From contig JAABRT010000002.1 in NCBI GenBank assembly GCA_011390805.1, positions 60,537 to 124,536 on the forward strand: 64,000 bases of DNA. Direction: 5' to 3'. The translations under genes and the position numbers were made by a program. Under the pieces are notes generated by a model. That model did no database searches. It saw only the letters and a program-made list of their open reading frames with translations, and was not told the origin of the DNA. The DNA is from Gemmatimonas sp. (GTDB lineage: Bacteria; Gemmatimonadota; Gemmatimonadetes; Gemmatimonadales; Gemmatimonadaceae). Below are positions 1 to 8,633 of the stretch, piece after piece (position 1 is the first letter of the stretch; every line of letters begins with the position of its first letter).

Positions 1-1753
1 TGGTGGTGCTGTGGCCTGCATGCACCACGGGAACCACGCGGTCGGTGTCGCCGCAATCATCACGATTGCTTCGAGGATGGCTTTGGTCGTACGTGGGAGC
101 GCTCAATGCCACCCAACGCCGAAATGTGCGCTCCAAGGCCGACGATCCACTCGGCAGTGCCATCAAGCGACGCGGCTGCCGCGGCGCGGCGTCAGATGCA
201 AGTACCACCGATGCCGCACGCGCTTTAACACGCAGTCGCTCGGCAAGTCGCAGCAGGGCCGTTCCGCCACCCGGTGGTGAGACCGCGTACGCGTGCACCT
301 CGCGAAATGCCGAACCAAGTCGCGCCACGCGACCCTCCCGCTGTGCAATCGCGGCCGGAGTCCAAGGCCAGTCCAGATGCACCACAACGCCCGCGTCCTG
401 GAGATTCACTCCTTCGGCCAGCAAATCGGTAGTGAGCAGCAGATACACACGTTCATGCGCAGGTGGCGCACTCACGCCATGTGCCCGGGGTGCGACACGC
501 TGCAGCAGCTCCCGGCGCGACAGCGGACCGCTGGCAATCCTACCGCCACGTGAGGTCAGCGTGGCCACACCCGCGTCCCATTGCAATACGCGGCCGATCG
601 CGCGCACCGTGTCGGCGTACTGTGAGAACGCAATGATCGTTACACCGCCATGGGCACGTCTCACACGGCGGAGCGCGTTGCCTCGTGCTCGATCAATCAC
701 TGCACCGGTCGCGCGCAACAGATGCTCAAGGGATTCAAGTGCCGCACGATGACGCGTCAGTTGCGCCCGGGCATCGATCAGCGCAGCGGGCGTCACCTGC
801 TCTGAACGCGAGACAAGCATGGACGTGAACCCCAGTTGTATCGTGTCTTCGGTAACAGTCCATGCGCGCAGCTCCGCGTGACTTGGCCATCGCCCTTCGG
901 CCAGAATACCGTCGAGCGCCAGCGCGCGTGCACGACGACGCTGCACCGCTGCGAGACAGGCGGCACTGCTCGAGCACCACGCTCTCACGAGGCCCAGGTT
1001 CACCAGCGCCCCGGCTGCTGTACCATCACGAGTAGGTACGGGTGGCGGAAGTTGCGCGAGCGCCCGCGTGATCTCGGCGTTGTCTCCCACGGGAATGGTC
1101 GGATGCGCTACCACGCGCGGCCTGGGCGATGAGTGTTGCTCGTCGCGCCGAATCACGTATTGGTACAAGTGATCGAGCGGAAGTGACACCGCCGCCTGTC
1201 CGAGAAACAACGCCAGCATGTGTGCGAGGTCTGACGACCTGTTGTGAATCGGTGTTGCCGACAGGAGCAACACCTTGGCCCCCCGACAGATTTCAGCCAC
1301 GCCCGCGTATCGTCGGGTGAACGGATTACGCAGATGGTGTGCCTCGTCAATGATCACCAGCTTCGGGGCGACTGCTGTGCGAGCACCTGATTCCTGATTG
1401 CCGGTGTTGGCAGTCGAGAACTTGTGCAATGACCGCACGTGTACGTTTGCTGCCGCGCGACGCGCGGTGTCGCGCCACATGGGAACCAGTGCCGCAGGCG
1501 CGATCACGCAGGTTGACGGATGTTCAAGGGAGAGCGTCAGCGCGACCAGGGTTTTACCAAGACCCACGGCATCGGCCAGCAGGGCGCCTCCGTGTGTGGC
1601 GAGCATGGGGCGCAATCGCTCCACTGCCTCGGACTGATGCGGCAGCAGCGTGTACTCGCCCAATCGCCGAGCATCGTGCGTCGCGGCAGCGGCCGACAGT
1701 CCCAGGCCAGCGCGACCAAGTGATGAGAGTGCGCGCGCCAATTCCTCGTGCAT
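1..1753 (-). CDS. SNF2-type DEAD/H-box helicase of a DNA methylase module (partial, runs off left edge)
   Basis: This ATP-dependent DNA translocase or helicase has about 584 residues in the window and no stop before position 1. Visible motifs are Walker A ADAVGLGKT (residues 60-68), DEAH (136-139), motif III SATPIHN (165-171), motif V TTDLLAEGVNLQ (441-452) and motif VI QREGRVARLGS (471-481), in the order of SNF2/RapA-like superfamily 2 enzymes. The ATG overlaps the TAA of the upstream target-recognition-like gene (TAATG at 1751-1755), so the two are translationally coupled. Next to an Eco57I-type adenine methylase it probably acts in restriction or phage defence, for example as a DrmD-like or type I/III-like motor. 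The missing C-terminus could carry a nuclease; that cannot be judged here. Confidence 0.85.
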   Translation of the reverse strand, partial: MHEELARALSSLGRAGLGLSAAAATHDARRLGEYTLLPHQSEAVERLRPMLATHGGALLADAVGLGKTLVALTLSLEHPSTCVIAPAALVPMWRDTARRAAANVHVRSLHKFSTANTGNQESGARTAVAPKLVIIDEAHHLRNPFTRRYAGVAEICRGAKVLLLSATPIHNRSSDLAHMLALFLGQAAVSLPLDHLYQYVIRRDEQHSSPRPRVVAHPTIPVGDNAEITRALAQLPPPVPTRDGTAAGALVNLGLVRAWCSSSAACLAAVQRRRARALALDGILAEGRWPSHAELRAWTVTEDTIQLGFTSMLVSRSEQVTPAALIDARAQLTRHRAALESLEHLLRATGAVIDRARGNALRRVRRAHGGVTIIAFSQYADTVRAIGRVLQWDAGVATLTSRGGRIASGPLSRRELLQRVAPRAHGVSAPPAHERVYLLLTTDLLAEGVNLQDAGVVVHLDWPWTPAAIAQREGRVARLGSAFREVHAYAVSPPGGGTALLRLAERLRVKARAASVVLASDAAPRQPRRLMALPSGSSALERTFRRWVALSAPTYDQSHPRSNRDDCGDTDRVVPVVHAGHSTT

Positions 1754-2730
1754 TACACCGACTGCCACGTGAGCAAGGGCTCGAGTTGCTGCACTGTGAC
1801 ACCGTACGCAGATGCTACCACGGCAAGGTGTTCTTCAGGAGACGGATAGTCTCCCGCTGCCCGCCTGCGTCCGAGTGGTGCCAGCATCACGCGCGCGCGC
1901 AGCCAGTTGTGCGGAACGGGCAATGAGCACACGGTCCACCCGAGGTACCGACGCCAACCTCCGCGGGCGGGTTCGGCGATTGCGTCCAGCCATGCGCCGG
2001 CAATCTGTGATGACAGCAGTGCATCAATCGCGTAGGCGTCATCGAGGTTGGCGGTGCGCAAGACATAACAGGTGTTGAGTGGAACAGTGGGATCACCGCT
2101 GTTGAGTACAACAGTGCGCAATGCCCGTCCAAAATCGGCCCACACCAGCCTGGGCGTTTCGGCGCGCGCGGCGTCGGTGCGGAACAGTGTCCACCACGGC
2201 AGTCTGTGGGTGGCGTCGCGTCGTCCTTCGAGTTTAGGCTTCCAGCGTTGCATCCAGCGAGCGGCGCGTGGCGGCAGAGCGGTGAGCGGGCGCCCCTCTC
2301 GATCATGGGTCCATACAATGCGCAACGCGTGATCGGCCGCACGCGTGGCCTCATTTCGGGCGGAGTTGCCGAGCGCCTGGCCAGTGAGGGCGGGACGCAG
2401 CAGGGTGCGTTCAATTGTACCGGTGCGCTCACCGGCGGAGACAGTTGCGAGATGATCGTCGTGTTCATGCGCCGCCACCAGAAACGCATCGTTGCATCCG
2501 CATTTCACGCCAAGTGTGGGTCGCCCGAGGCCGGCGTCGCCGAGTGCGGGGCCTGACTGGCGAAGCAGTTCAAACACTGTTCGTACCTCTGGCGGCAGCA
2601 GCAGCCACGGAGCGGCGGGCTCCCCACCGAGCGGCAGCAAGCTGGCCGGAAGGTTGAACGCATGCTCACGCGTGCCGCGCACAACGTGCACGCGTATCTG
2701 GTCACCGTTGGTCAGGTGATCCGTGGGCAC
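1753..2730 (-). CDS. Target-recognition-domain-like protein, split-off C-terminal part of the methylase
   Basis: This 325-residue protein has no catalytic motif. Its pattern resembles the C-terminal DNA-recognition region of Eco57I/type IIG methylases: a charged beta-rich start, PRLVWADFG (about residue 193), PLNTCYVLRT (about 218), then LLSSQIAGAWL (about 239), which recalls the 'nucleotide-specificity, then NSKL helix' pattern of such domains. The GTG start at 2730 lies 19 bases inside the end of the methylase gene in another frame. The reading frame stays open upstream to about 2836, so one frameshift would fuse the two proteins. The best reading is a specificity subunit made separately, or a broken single-chain methylase. 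The assignment rests on pattern and context only. Confidence 0.6.
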   Translation of the reverse strand: MPTDHLTNGDQIRVHVVRGTREHAFNLPASLLPLGGEPAAPWLLLPPEVRTVFELLRQSGPALGDAGLGRPTLGVKCGCNDAFLVAAHEHDDHLATVSAGERTGTIERTLLRPALTGQALGNSARNEATRAADHALRIVWTHDREGRPLTALPPRAARWMQRWKPKLEGRRDATHRLPWWTLFRTDAARAETPRLVWADFGRALRTVVLNSGDPTVPLNTCYVLRTANLDDAYAIDALLSSQIAGAWLDAIAEPARGGWRRYLGWTVCSLPVPHNWLRARVMLAPLGRRRAAGDYPSPEEHLAVVASAYGVTVQQLEPLLTWQSV

Positions 2731-5099
2731 GCCTGCATTGGCGTTGACGTTTGCGGTTGCATGCCATTTGTATTCACATGTGCATTCACATGTGCATGCA
2801 TGCTCGCCTTGATCGGTGCATTCGCCAGCGCGTTTGCACGTTCATTTGTCTGAGCATGCGCCGGTGCATGTAACTGCAGCAGCGGCTGCGCTCGCAGTTG
2901 TGCCGTTGTCTGTCGCTGTGCCACGATCAGCGACGGATACGTGGCGGCGTCAAAGAGTGACGGGGCGTCGCTCCAATCCACCACCACGTGAAGGCGTGTC
3001 TCGCTGGCCAGCAACCGACGCACGCCGCCGCCGGCCAGCGCACGCCACAGCTTGGCCGGCACCAGGAGCGCTGCAACACCGCCATCGCGCAGAAGCCCGA
3101 TACCGCGCTCAACAAAAGCCGCGGCGAGATCCGCTTGTGCAGCAAACCCGGTATTCGCACCTGCGCGCGCGGCCCCCACGCGCCATGAGGCATCGCGCAT
3201 GCTGCGGAAGTCGCGACGCAGCGCGATGCGCTCCGCTACCGGCAGCTGGTGCGGTCGCACCCACGGCGGATTGCCGATCACCAGATCAAAGCCGCCGCCC
3301 GCTCCCACATCGGCAAGATGCGAGGCAAATCTGAAGGGCAGGGCGCCGCCCAACGCGAGCTTGCGTTCACGAGCCTGCAACTCGCGCAATCGAACACGCA
3401 ACGCCTCGAGTCGCACACGATCGGCACGCGTGGGTTTGGTGCGTTCACCGAACAAGTCACGACTGCGCAGGTGGTTGAGCAACGCTGCCCGTGCGCTCCT
3501 GACGTGCTGTATGATGGCTGACAGTTCCGCACGCGCTCGACTGCGCTCCTCGCGATCAAGTGCCAGGGCCAGCGTGCGTTTGCGCACGCCAACCGCCTGT
3601 ACGTATCGCCCGCGCAGCTGTTCAAGACGGCGTCCGGTGGCCGGTGTGAAGGTGAAGTCACCCCCGCTCAGCGAATCCCCCACACGTACATGGTGATCGA
3701 GGTTGGGCAGTGGTGGCACCAGCAGCGGGTCTGTCTCGTCGCAATCAATCACCACGGCCAGCCACAATCGCAGCTCGCACAGCCACACGGCTATGGGATT
3801 GCGGTCAACACCAAAGATTGACGAGCAGAGTACGGCGCGTCGCACCTCGTATGGGGAGCGGGGATCGCCCGCTTGGAGTCGCAAGCGTGTCAGACGTTCA
3901 AGCACGTGCACCAGGAAGGCACCCGATCCGCACGCGGGATCGAGCACACGCAACGATGCCAGCTGCTGCAGTGCACCCGTTGGAGAATCGCAGGCGGTGA
4001 GCGTTACAGCCAGCGCTTCGTCAACCACGCGTTCAACCAGTGCCGGCGGCGTGTAAAAGGTGCCGCTGCCGCGCCGCTCGGAAGGAACCATGAGCGATTC
4101 AAACGAACGACCAAGCATCTCTGGGTCTACCGCCGCTTCAGACCATGACGACACATCTTCCCGCGCGGTGAAGCGATATTTGTCGAGCAGTTCGCTCACC
4201 AGCGCGACAATGGAATGATCGGCAAACCTGACCGAAGCACGCTGGCGCTCGAGTGGCGTACGCGAAAAGAGTCCGCCGTTGAGAAACGGAACCCGGCCAA
4301 AGGCCAGCGCCACCGGCGCGCGTCTGCGAACCGGTGTATTGAGTGTGCCAAAGAACAGCGGTTGCAGCAACCGCTCATGCAAACGGCCGCCCTGCTCAAG
4401 TGCTCGCGTGCATTCCCGCATGAGGAAGTGGCGGTCGCCATCCAGCCAGCCCTTGGCCTCCAGAAAAGCCAGAAACAGCAACCGTGAAGCGGTGAGCAGC
4501 GCCAGCGTGTGTTTGTCTGATGCAGAGGCGCGTCCGATTGCGTCGTGCGCCATGCTGCGTACCAGCTGATCCAGCGAGCGATAGAAACGGGCTGACAGTG
4601 CATCGCGTCCGAGTATGTCACACCAGCGCGCGTAGGCGAGTGCGGGATCGGTGCGCGGTACCGCCGCAAGTGCACGCAGTGTGTCGGCGTCACTGTCGGA
4701 AATGTGTGCGCGGTCAACGCGCAGCACGCCCAGCCGAGGCGACGCCGGAGATCCCCCTGATACGCACAGAATCACACTGTTGCTGGGCGCATGCAGCAGC
4801 ACCAACAGCCACGCCGAACCGGGTGAATGTTTGTCGAGCGCAGAAGCGATGCGGCGCACGCTGTCACGCACATCGGCCTGGTCAGGCAGTGTGGCCAGCA
4901 CGGCGCGCAGCGCGCCTTCGCCGGCCAGCAACCGGGCGCGTGATATTGCACCGGTTAAACCGAGCGCTGATTTCAGCGCATTGTCTATGACATGCGCATG
5001 CGCGGTAAAGCCCAGCGCCCGCAGCAACGGACGTGTGCTGTCGAGGGAGTCGGAGCGGGCAAGCAGGGCGGAGGCGGCGCGTATGGTGAGCACAGGCAC
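2712..5099 (-). CDS. Eco57I-like N6-adenine DNA methyltransferase
   Basis: This enzyme should transfer methyl from S-adenosylmethionine to adenine N6 in DNA. The 795-residue protein has an N-terminal alpha/beta plus helical region (1-340), then SAM motif I VLDPACGSGAFL (about 385-396), IFGVDRNPIAVWL (428-440), a helical insertion rich in Arg and Glu (about 485-585) and catalytic motif IV NPPW (610-613). No PD-ExK nuclease motif was recognised. The C-terminus after about 735 is low-complexity Ala/Asn/His/Thr encoded by repeat-rich DNA, where a target recognition domain would normally follow; that domain is encoded by the next gene. The start is GTG at 5099, preceded by GGGGTGAG. It lies 23 bases after the oxidoreductase gene, with the helicase two genes downstream. 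Confidence 0.85.
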   Translation of the reverse strand: MPVLTIRAASALLARSDSLDSTRPLLRALGFTAHAHVIDNALKSALGLTGAISRARLLAGEGALRAVLATLPDQADVRDSVRRIASALDKHSPGSAWLLVLLHAPSNSVILCVSGGSPASPRLGVLRVDRAHISDSDADTLRALAAVPRTDPALAYARWCDILGRDALSARFYRSLDQLVRSMAHDAIGRASASDKHTLALLTASRLLFLAFLEAKGWLDGDRHFLMRECTRALEQGGRLHERLLQPLFFGTLNTPVRRRAPVALAFGRVPFLNGGLFSRTPLERQRASVRFADHSIVALVSELLDKYRFTAREDVSSWSEAAVDPEMLGRSFESLMVPSERRGSGTFYTPPALVERVVDEALAVTLTACDSPTGALQQLASLRVLDPACGSGAFLVHVLERLTRLRLQAGDPRSPYEVRRAVLCSSIFGVDRNPIAVWLCELRLWLAVVIDCDETDPLLVPPLPNLDHHVRVGDSLSGGDFTFTPATGRRLEQLRGRYVQAVGVRKRTLALALDREERSRARAELSAIIQHVRSARAALLNHLRSRDLFGERTKPTRADRVRLEALRVRLRELQARERKLALGGALPFRFASHLADVGAGGGFDLVIGNPPWVRPHQLPVAERIALRRDFRSMRDASWRVGAARAGANTGFAAQADLAAAFVERGIGLLRDGGVAALLVPAKLWRALAGGGVRRLLASETRLHVVVDWSDAPSLFDAATYPSLIVAQRQTTAQLRAQPLLQLHAPAHAQTNERANALANAPIKASMHAHVNAHVNTNGMQPQTSTPMQACPRIT
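2772..2795. repeat. Two exact copies of a 12-bp repeat in the methylase/TRD junction
   Basis: The unit attcacatgtgc occurs twice in tandem and is followed by gcatgcatgc-type sequence. It sits in the part of the methylase gene that encodes an Ala/His/Asn/Val-rich tail, just upstream of the point where the reading frame passes to the next gene. Each unit holds the palindrome CACATGTG. A 12-base change keeps frame, so copy number alone would not switch the fusion on or off. Confidence 0.8.
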
Positions 5100-5122
5100 A
5101 TCATGTGCTCACCCCGCAGAAA

Positions 5123-6013
5123 CTACGTGACCGAAATACCGCGAGGGGTATCAGGATCACGCGCGTGATCAACCGCCTCTTTGGCGACCACCGAAAAATC
5201 CATGCTGCCGTACCCACGGTCAATCAGTGCGTCCATGCGCTGCGTGAGCGACGGGAGCAACGTGAGTGGCAAATCGCCGGCCGTTTCGATCATGAGCCGC
5301 ACATCCTTTCGTGCCATGGTCAGTTCAAAGCTGGCCGCAAAATCTCCTTGCGCCATTTTCTTTCCCCGTCCGCCAATGATGCTCGCTGCATTGAAGGTAC
5401 TGAGCAGCTCCAACGCGTCGTCGGGTGAAACACTGGCGCCAACGCCAATGGTCATCACATCGGAGACAATGGCCGCCAGCCCGAGGATGTAGCAGTTGCC
5501 CATCAGCTTGTGTGCGGCCGCAAGGTCAGTGCGCTCGCCAAGAAATCGCACGTGCTCCGCCTGACGCGACAGTGCATCGTGCACCTCTTCAAACACCTCC
5601 GCCGGACCAGCCGCCAGAATTGTGCCTTTACCGGCGCGCGCAGCGGCGGGTCCGATGAACACCGGACAATGCAGATACTTCACCCCTTCGGCCGCGAGCA
5701 TCCGGGCACGTTCGGCCGTGAGCGCGGGCTGCGTCGTGGTGTGATCAATGATCACCGCGTCCGCATGCAACGAGGGACGCAAGGCGGCAATCACCTCGTT
5801 TACCACGGCGTCGTCCTTGAGCACCAGATGAACGCGCTTTGCATCACGTACCGCGTCGGCCGGTGAAAGGGCTACGTGTATGCCAAATGATTCGAGCGCA
5901 CGCGCTTTGTCTTCGGTGCGGTTCCACACCGTGACCTTGTCGCCGCGTCCTGCGGCGGCCTCCGCGAACGCAGCACCGAGCAGGCCGGTACCAAGGATTG
6001 CAATAGCTGTCAT
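5123..6013 (-). CDS. NAD(P)-dependent oxidoreductase, beta-hydroxyacid dehydrogenase family
   Basis: This 296-residue protein begins with a Rossmann dinucleotide-binding fingerprint, ILGTGLLGAAFAEAAAGRG, followed by VWNRT, which suggests NADP preference. It has the substrate-binding segment VFIGPAAARAGKGT and a catalytic-lysine region AAHKLMGNCYILG (about residue 170). Related enzymes oxidise short beta-hydroxyacids, act as glyoxylate/succinic semialdehyde reductases, or reduce imines; the substrate cannot be told. The ATG at 6013 fits the usual start of the fold, and further open frame upstream overlaps the glycosyltransferase gene without similarity. It sits 25 bases after that gene and 23 before the methylase, so a shared transcript is likely although the functions are unrelated. 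Confidence 0.8.
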   Translation of the reverse strand: MTAIAILGTGLLGAAFAEAAAGRGDKVTVWNRTEDKARALESFGIHVALSPADAVRDAKRVHLVLKDDAVVNEVIAALRPSLHADAVIIDHTTTQPALTAERARMLAAEGVKYLHCPVFIGPAAARAGKGTILAAGPAEVFEEVHDALSRQAEHVRFLGERTDLAAAHKLMGNCYILGLAAIVSDVMTIGVGASVSPDDALELLSTFNAASIIGGRGKKMAQGDFAASFELTMARKDVRLMIETAGDLPLTLLPSLTQRMDALIDRGYGSMDFSVVAKEAVDHARDPDTPRGISVT

Positions 6014-6038
6014 GATTTGCAGGTTGTGTGTGTGGTGA

Positions 6039-7256
6039 TCATGCGCTGCGATACGCGCGTCCCTTCCATTCCACCGATTGCCCGCGCACAATGGCTGACG
6101 TGCAGATTGCCGCGAAGGCGAGCGCCCCGACAGGAGCGAGTACGCTGCGCCACAGCGGGACGCGTCCGAAACGAGCGGCGGCGGCAAACGCCAGCAACAT
6201 GCAGCCGGCCGCTATCAACGACCACCAGAACGTCACGTCATGTTGAACAAGCGCTGCAACCGGCAACACAAGGAACGGTAACGCAATCGCCAGAGGAAAG
6301 CCGGTGAGCGCGAGTGGAAAAAGCAAACGGCCCAGCCAGCCACCCTTCATGGCCATGCGGCCACCGGCATATACATTCTTTCGCCAACCCTTGATCAGCG
6401 AACCCAGCCCGTCGTACATGCGCGTGGAGAGCTGATCGCGACCGAGCACCAGTGAGACGCGCCTGCCAACCTGAACCGTGCGTTGTGCCATCATGAGATC
6501 TTCGGCCACCGTGTCGCGCACTGCCTCGTGTCCGCCAACGGCGTTGTAGGCTTCACGCGTCATCATGAAACACTGACCGTTGGCCACAACGTCGGCCGGT
6601 GTGCGAGCCGACTCAATCGCACGGGCACCGCCAAAGCGCGTGAGAATAAGCGCGAACACCACCGGCTGCACTGCACGCTCCCAGAACGTCACCATTTCCT
6701 GTTCGCCGGAAACGGAAATCAAATCAGCACCGCGCAGCGCGCGCATTTGCACCAGGCGGGCAATCAGATCCGGCTGGTGTCGCGTGTCGGCATCGGTAAA
6801 CAACAGCAGTTCGCCGTGCGCCTGCTGCATGCCCACCTGACACGCCCATTGTTTGCCAAACCATCCATCGGCCAGCGGCGGCGCGTCAATGACCGTGACA
6901 CGAGTGTCACCGGCAGCTGCCGCGCGCGCCAGTTGGCCAGTGTTGTCGGTAGACCCATCGTTTACCACCACCAGCTGCCAGTTGGGCCATGTCGTACTAC
7001 GCAGCGACGCAACGCAAGCGGCAATGTGCGCTGCTTCGTTTCGCGCCGGCAGAATCACTGACACCAACGGCGCCGCGCCCTTCGCCGAAGCTGCATGTCG
7101 GCTCGGAACCACCCCTGCCGTCGGCGTTGCGATTGCATCAGCATTCAACAGCGCATCAGCCGGCACGTCATTGAGCGATGGTGTACCGCGCAATCGCCAC
7201 GCCACCACCAGTGGCAGCACAATCCATGGTAACGCGAATATCAATGCAGGCAGCAT
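6039..7256 (-). CDS. Membrane-bound family 2 glycosyltransferase
   Basis: This 405-residue protein starts with a hydrophobic anchor (MLPALIFALPWIVLPLVVAW). Its GT-A domain shows VSVILPARNEAAHI, VVVNDGSTDNT and the metal-binding DADT motif, and later the acceptor-side segment VAEDLMMAQ. Three or four hydrophobic segments close the protein (about 300-390). Family members move sugars from nucleotide donors to lipid or polymer acceptors on the inner face of the cytoplasmic membrane, as in hopanoid, carotenoid or glycolipid glycosylation. The acceptor here is unknown. The ATG at 7256 places the anchor at the N-terminus; upstream open frame runs into the divergent gene. It is divergent from the LD-carboxypeptidase across 76 bases, which must hold both promoters. 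Confidence 0.8.
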   Translation of the reverse strand: MLPALIFALPWIVLPLVVAWRLRGTPSLNDVPADALLNADAIATPTAGVVPSRHAASAKGAAPLVSVILPARNEAAHIAACVASLRSTTWPNWQLVVVNDGSTDNTGQLARAAAAGDTRVTVIDAPPLADGWFGKQWACQVGMQQAHGELLLFTDADTRHQPDLIARLVQMRALRGADLISVSGEQEMVTFWERAVQPVVFALILTRFGGARAIESARTPADVVANGQCFMMTREAYNAVGGHEAVRDTVAEDLMMAQRTVQVGRRVSLVLGRDQLSTRMYDGLGSLIKGWRKNVYAGGRMAMKGGWLGRLLFPLALTGFPLAIALPFLVLPVAALVQHDVTFWWSLIAAGCMLLAFAAAARFGRVPLWRSVLAPVGALAFAAICTSAIVRGQSVEWKGRAYRSA

Positions 7257-7332
7257 GAAAGCAGAATCAAAAAAGGAAGCCGGATTCCGGGTGCGGATTG
7301 CTCGGCCGTGACGCGCGTCGTACGTTGCTCGC

Positions 7333-8256
7333 ATGACTGCCGCCAGCGTGTCGTCGCTCGTGCCAACTGAACCGCCTCGGCTCGCCCCCGGTGCCCGCGT
7401 CGCATTGATTGCGCCCGCCGGACCGCTGGCCGATGTCGCTGAACTTGTGCTGGCGCAGGAAAATGCGCGATCGCTCGGGTGGGATCCAGTTGTGGGCAAT
7501 CATGCGCTGGCGCGCGACGCCTATTTTGCCGGTAGTGACGCGAATCGCGCACACGACTTGCACTGGGCCATCACTGATCCGTCGATTGACGGGATCTGGT
7601 GTTTGCGCGGTGGTTACGGCGCCACTCGGCTGCTTCATACGATCGATCCGGCCGCACTGCGGGCGCATCCCAAAACATTGCTCGGATATTCCGACATCAC
7701 GTCGCTGCATGCCATCTGGAAACGTGCCGGCGTGGTCTCCTACCACGGACCCACGGCGCGCGCCGAGCTGTCGGCATTCAGTCGTGCCTCGCTCGTGCAG
7801 GCGGTACAGCACCAGACGGACAGTGCCGGTGCTGCACCCGACGCTGTGTGCGTGTTTCCGGGACGTGTTACTGCCCGGCTCGCCGGCGGAAACCTGGCGC
7901 TGCTGTCGGCAATGGCCGGCACGCCGTGGGCAGTGTCGTTTGACGGCGCAATCGCGGTGCTGGAAGATGTGCACGAGGCCATGTACCGCGTTGATCGCAT
8001 GCTGGTGCAGCTGCGGCAGTCGGGAGCGTTTGACGGCTGTGCGGGCATCATGTTCGGACATTGCACCAACTGCCCCGAATCGGGAGACGATGGCATGCGC
8101 ACACTGCACGACCTGGTGCGTGAACTGGCTGAGACGTTACGCATTCCTGCACTGATGGGCGTGCCGGTAGGACATATTCCAGATCAGTGGACGTTGCCAT
8201 TCGGAGCGTTGGCTACACTCGACGCCGACGGCCACTCGCTGACTATTCACCGATAG
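7333..8256 (+). CDS. LD-carboxypeptidase (peptidase family S66)
   Basis: This 307-residue protein trims the terminal D-alanine from muramoyl tetrapeptides during cell-wall recycling, or acts on related peptides or microcin-like compounds. The S66 triad is visible: the nucleophile serine in LLGYSDITSLHAIW, the glutamate in VLEDVHEAMYRVDRML and the histidine in MGVPVGHIPDQWTLPFG. The oxyanion region WCLRGGYGATRLL is also typical. There is no signal peptide, which agrees with a cytoplasmic recycling enzyme. It is the first gene of a plus-strand run; the rhodanese gene starts 12 bases after its stop. The extended first 20 residues are poorly conserved, so a start a few codons later is possible. 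Confidence 0.9.
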   Translation: MTAASVSSLVPTEPPRLAPGARVALIAPAGPLADVAELVLAQENARSLGWDPVVGNHALARDAYFAGSDANRAHDLHWAITDPSIDGIWCLRGGYGATRLLHTIDPAALRAHPKTLLGYSDITSLHAIWKRAGVVSYHGPTARAELSAFSRASLVQAVQHQTDSAGAAPDAVCVFPGRVTARLAGGNLALLSAMAGTPWAVSFDGAIAVLEDVHEAMYRVDRMLVQLRQSGAFDGCAGIMFGHCTNCPESGDDGMRTLHDLVRELAETLRIPALMGVPVGHIPDQWTLPFGALATLDADGHSLTIHR

Positions 8257-8268
8257 CACTGGGACACC

Positions 8269-8631
8269 ATGACACATAAAACTGCGCAGCAACTGATCGC
8301 CGAAGCCAAGCAGGTTGTACCTGAAATCACGGTGCACGAGTTGAAGGATTTGCAGGGACAGGACAGCAACACCGTGTTGATTGATGTGCGCGAACTCAAC
8401 GAGTGGAACCTCGGCCATATTCCCGGCGCGGTGTACATTGGCCGTGGCGTTCTGGAAAGCCAGATCGAACAGCGGGTGCCGCGCGAAGCACGTGTCGTGC
8501 TGTACTGTCAGTCGGGCAATCGTTCAGCGCTGGCCGGGTTCACGCTGCAACAGCTCGGCTATGGCAATGTGTCGTCACTGGCCGGCGGCTGGCGCGACTG
8601 GGTTGGATCGGGCGGTGAGGTCGCTGACTGA
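8269..8631 (+). CDS. Single-domain rhodanese-like protein
   Basis: This 120-residue protein is one rhodanese domain: LIDVRELNEWNLGHIPGA, the active-site loop VVLYCQSGNRS with its persulfide-forming cysteine, and the closing LAGGWRDW. Such proteins carry sulfane sulfur from thiosulfate or other donors to acceptors such as cyanide, thiols or iron-sulfur assembly factors. No signal peptide is present, so it is probably cytoplasmic. It lies between the LD-carboxypeptidase gene and the Nudix gene, two bases before the latter's start, so the three are probably cotranscribed. The donor and acceptor are not evident from context. Confidence 0.9.
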   Translation: MTHKTAQQLIAEAKQVVPEITVHELKDLQGQDSNTVLIDVRELNEWNLGHIPGAVYIGRGVLESQIEQRVPREARVVLYCQSGNRSALAGFTLQQLGYGNVSSLAGGWRDWVGSGGEVAD

Positions 8632-8633
8632 CG

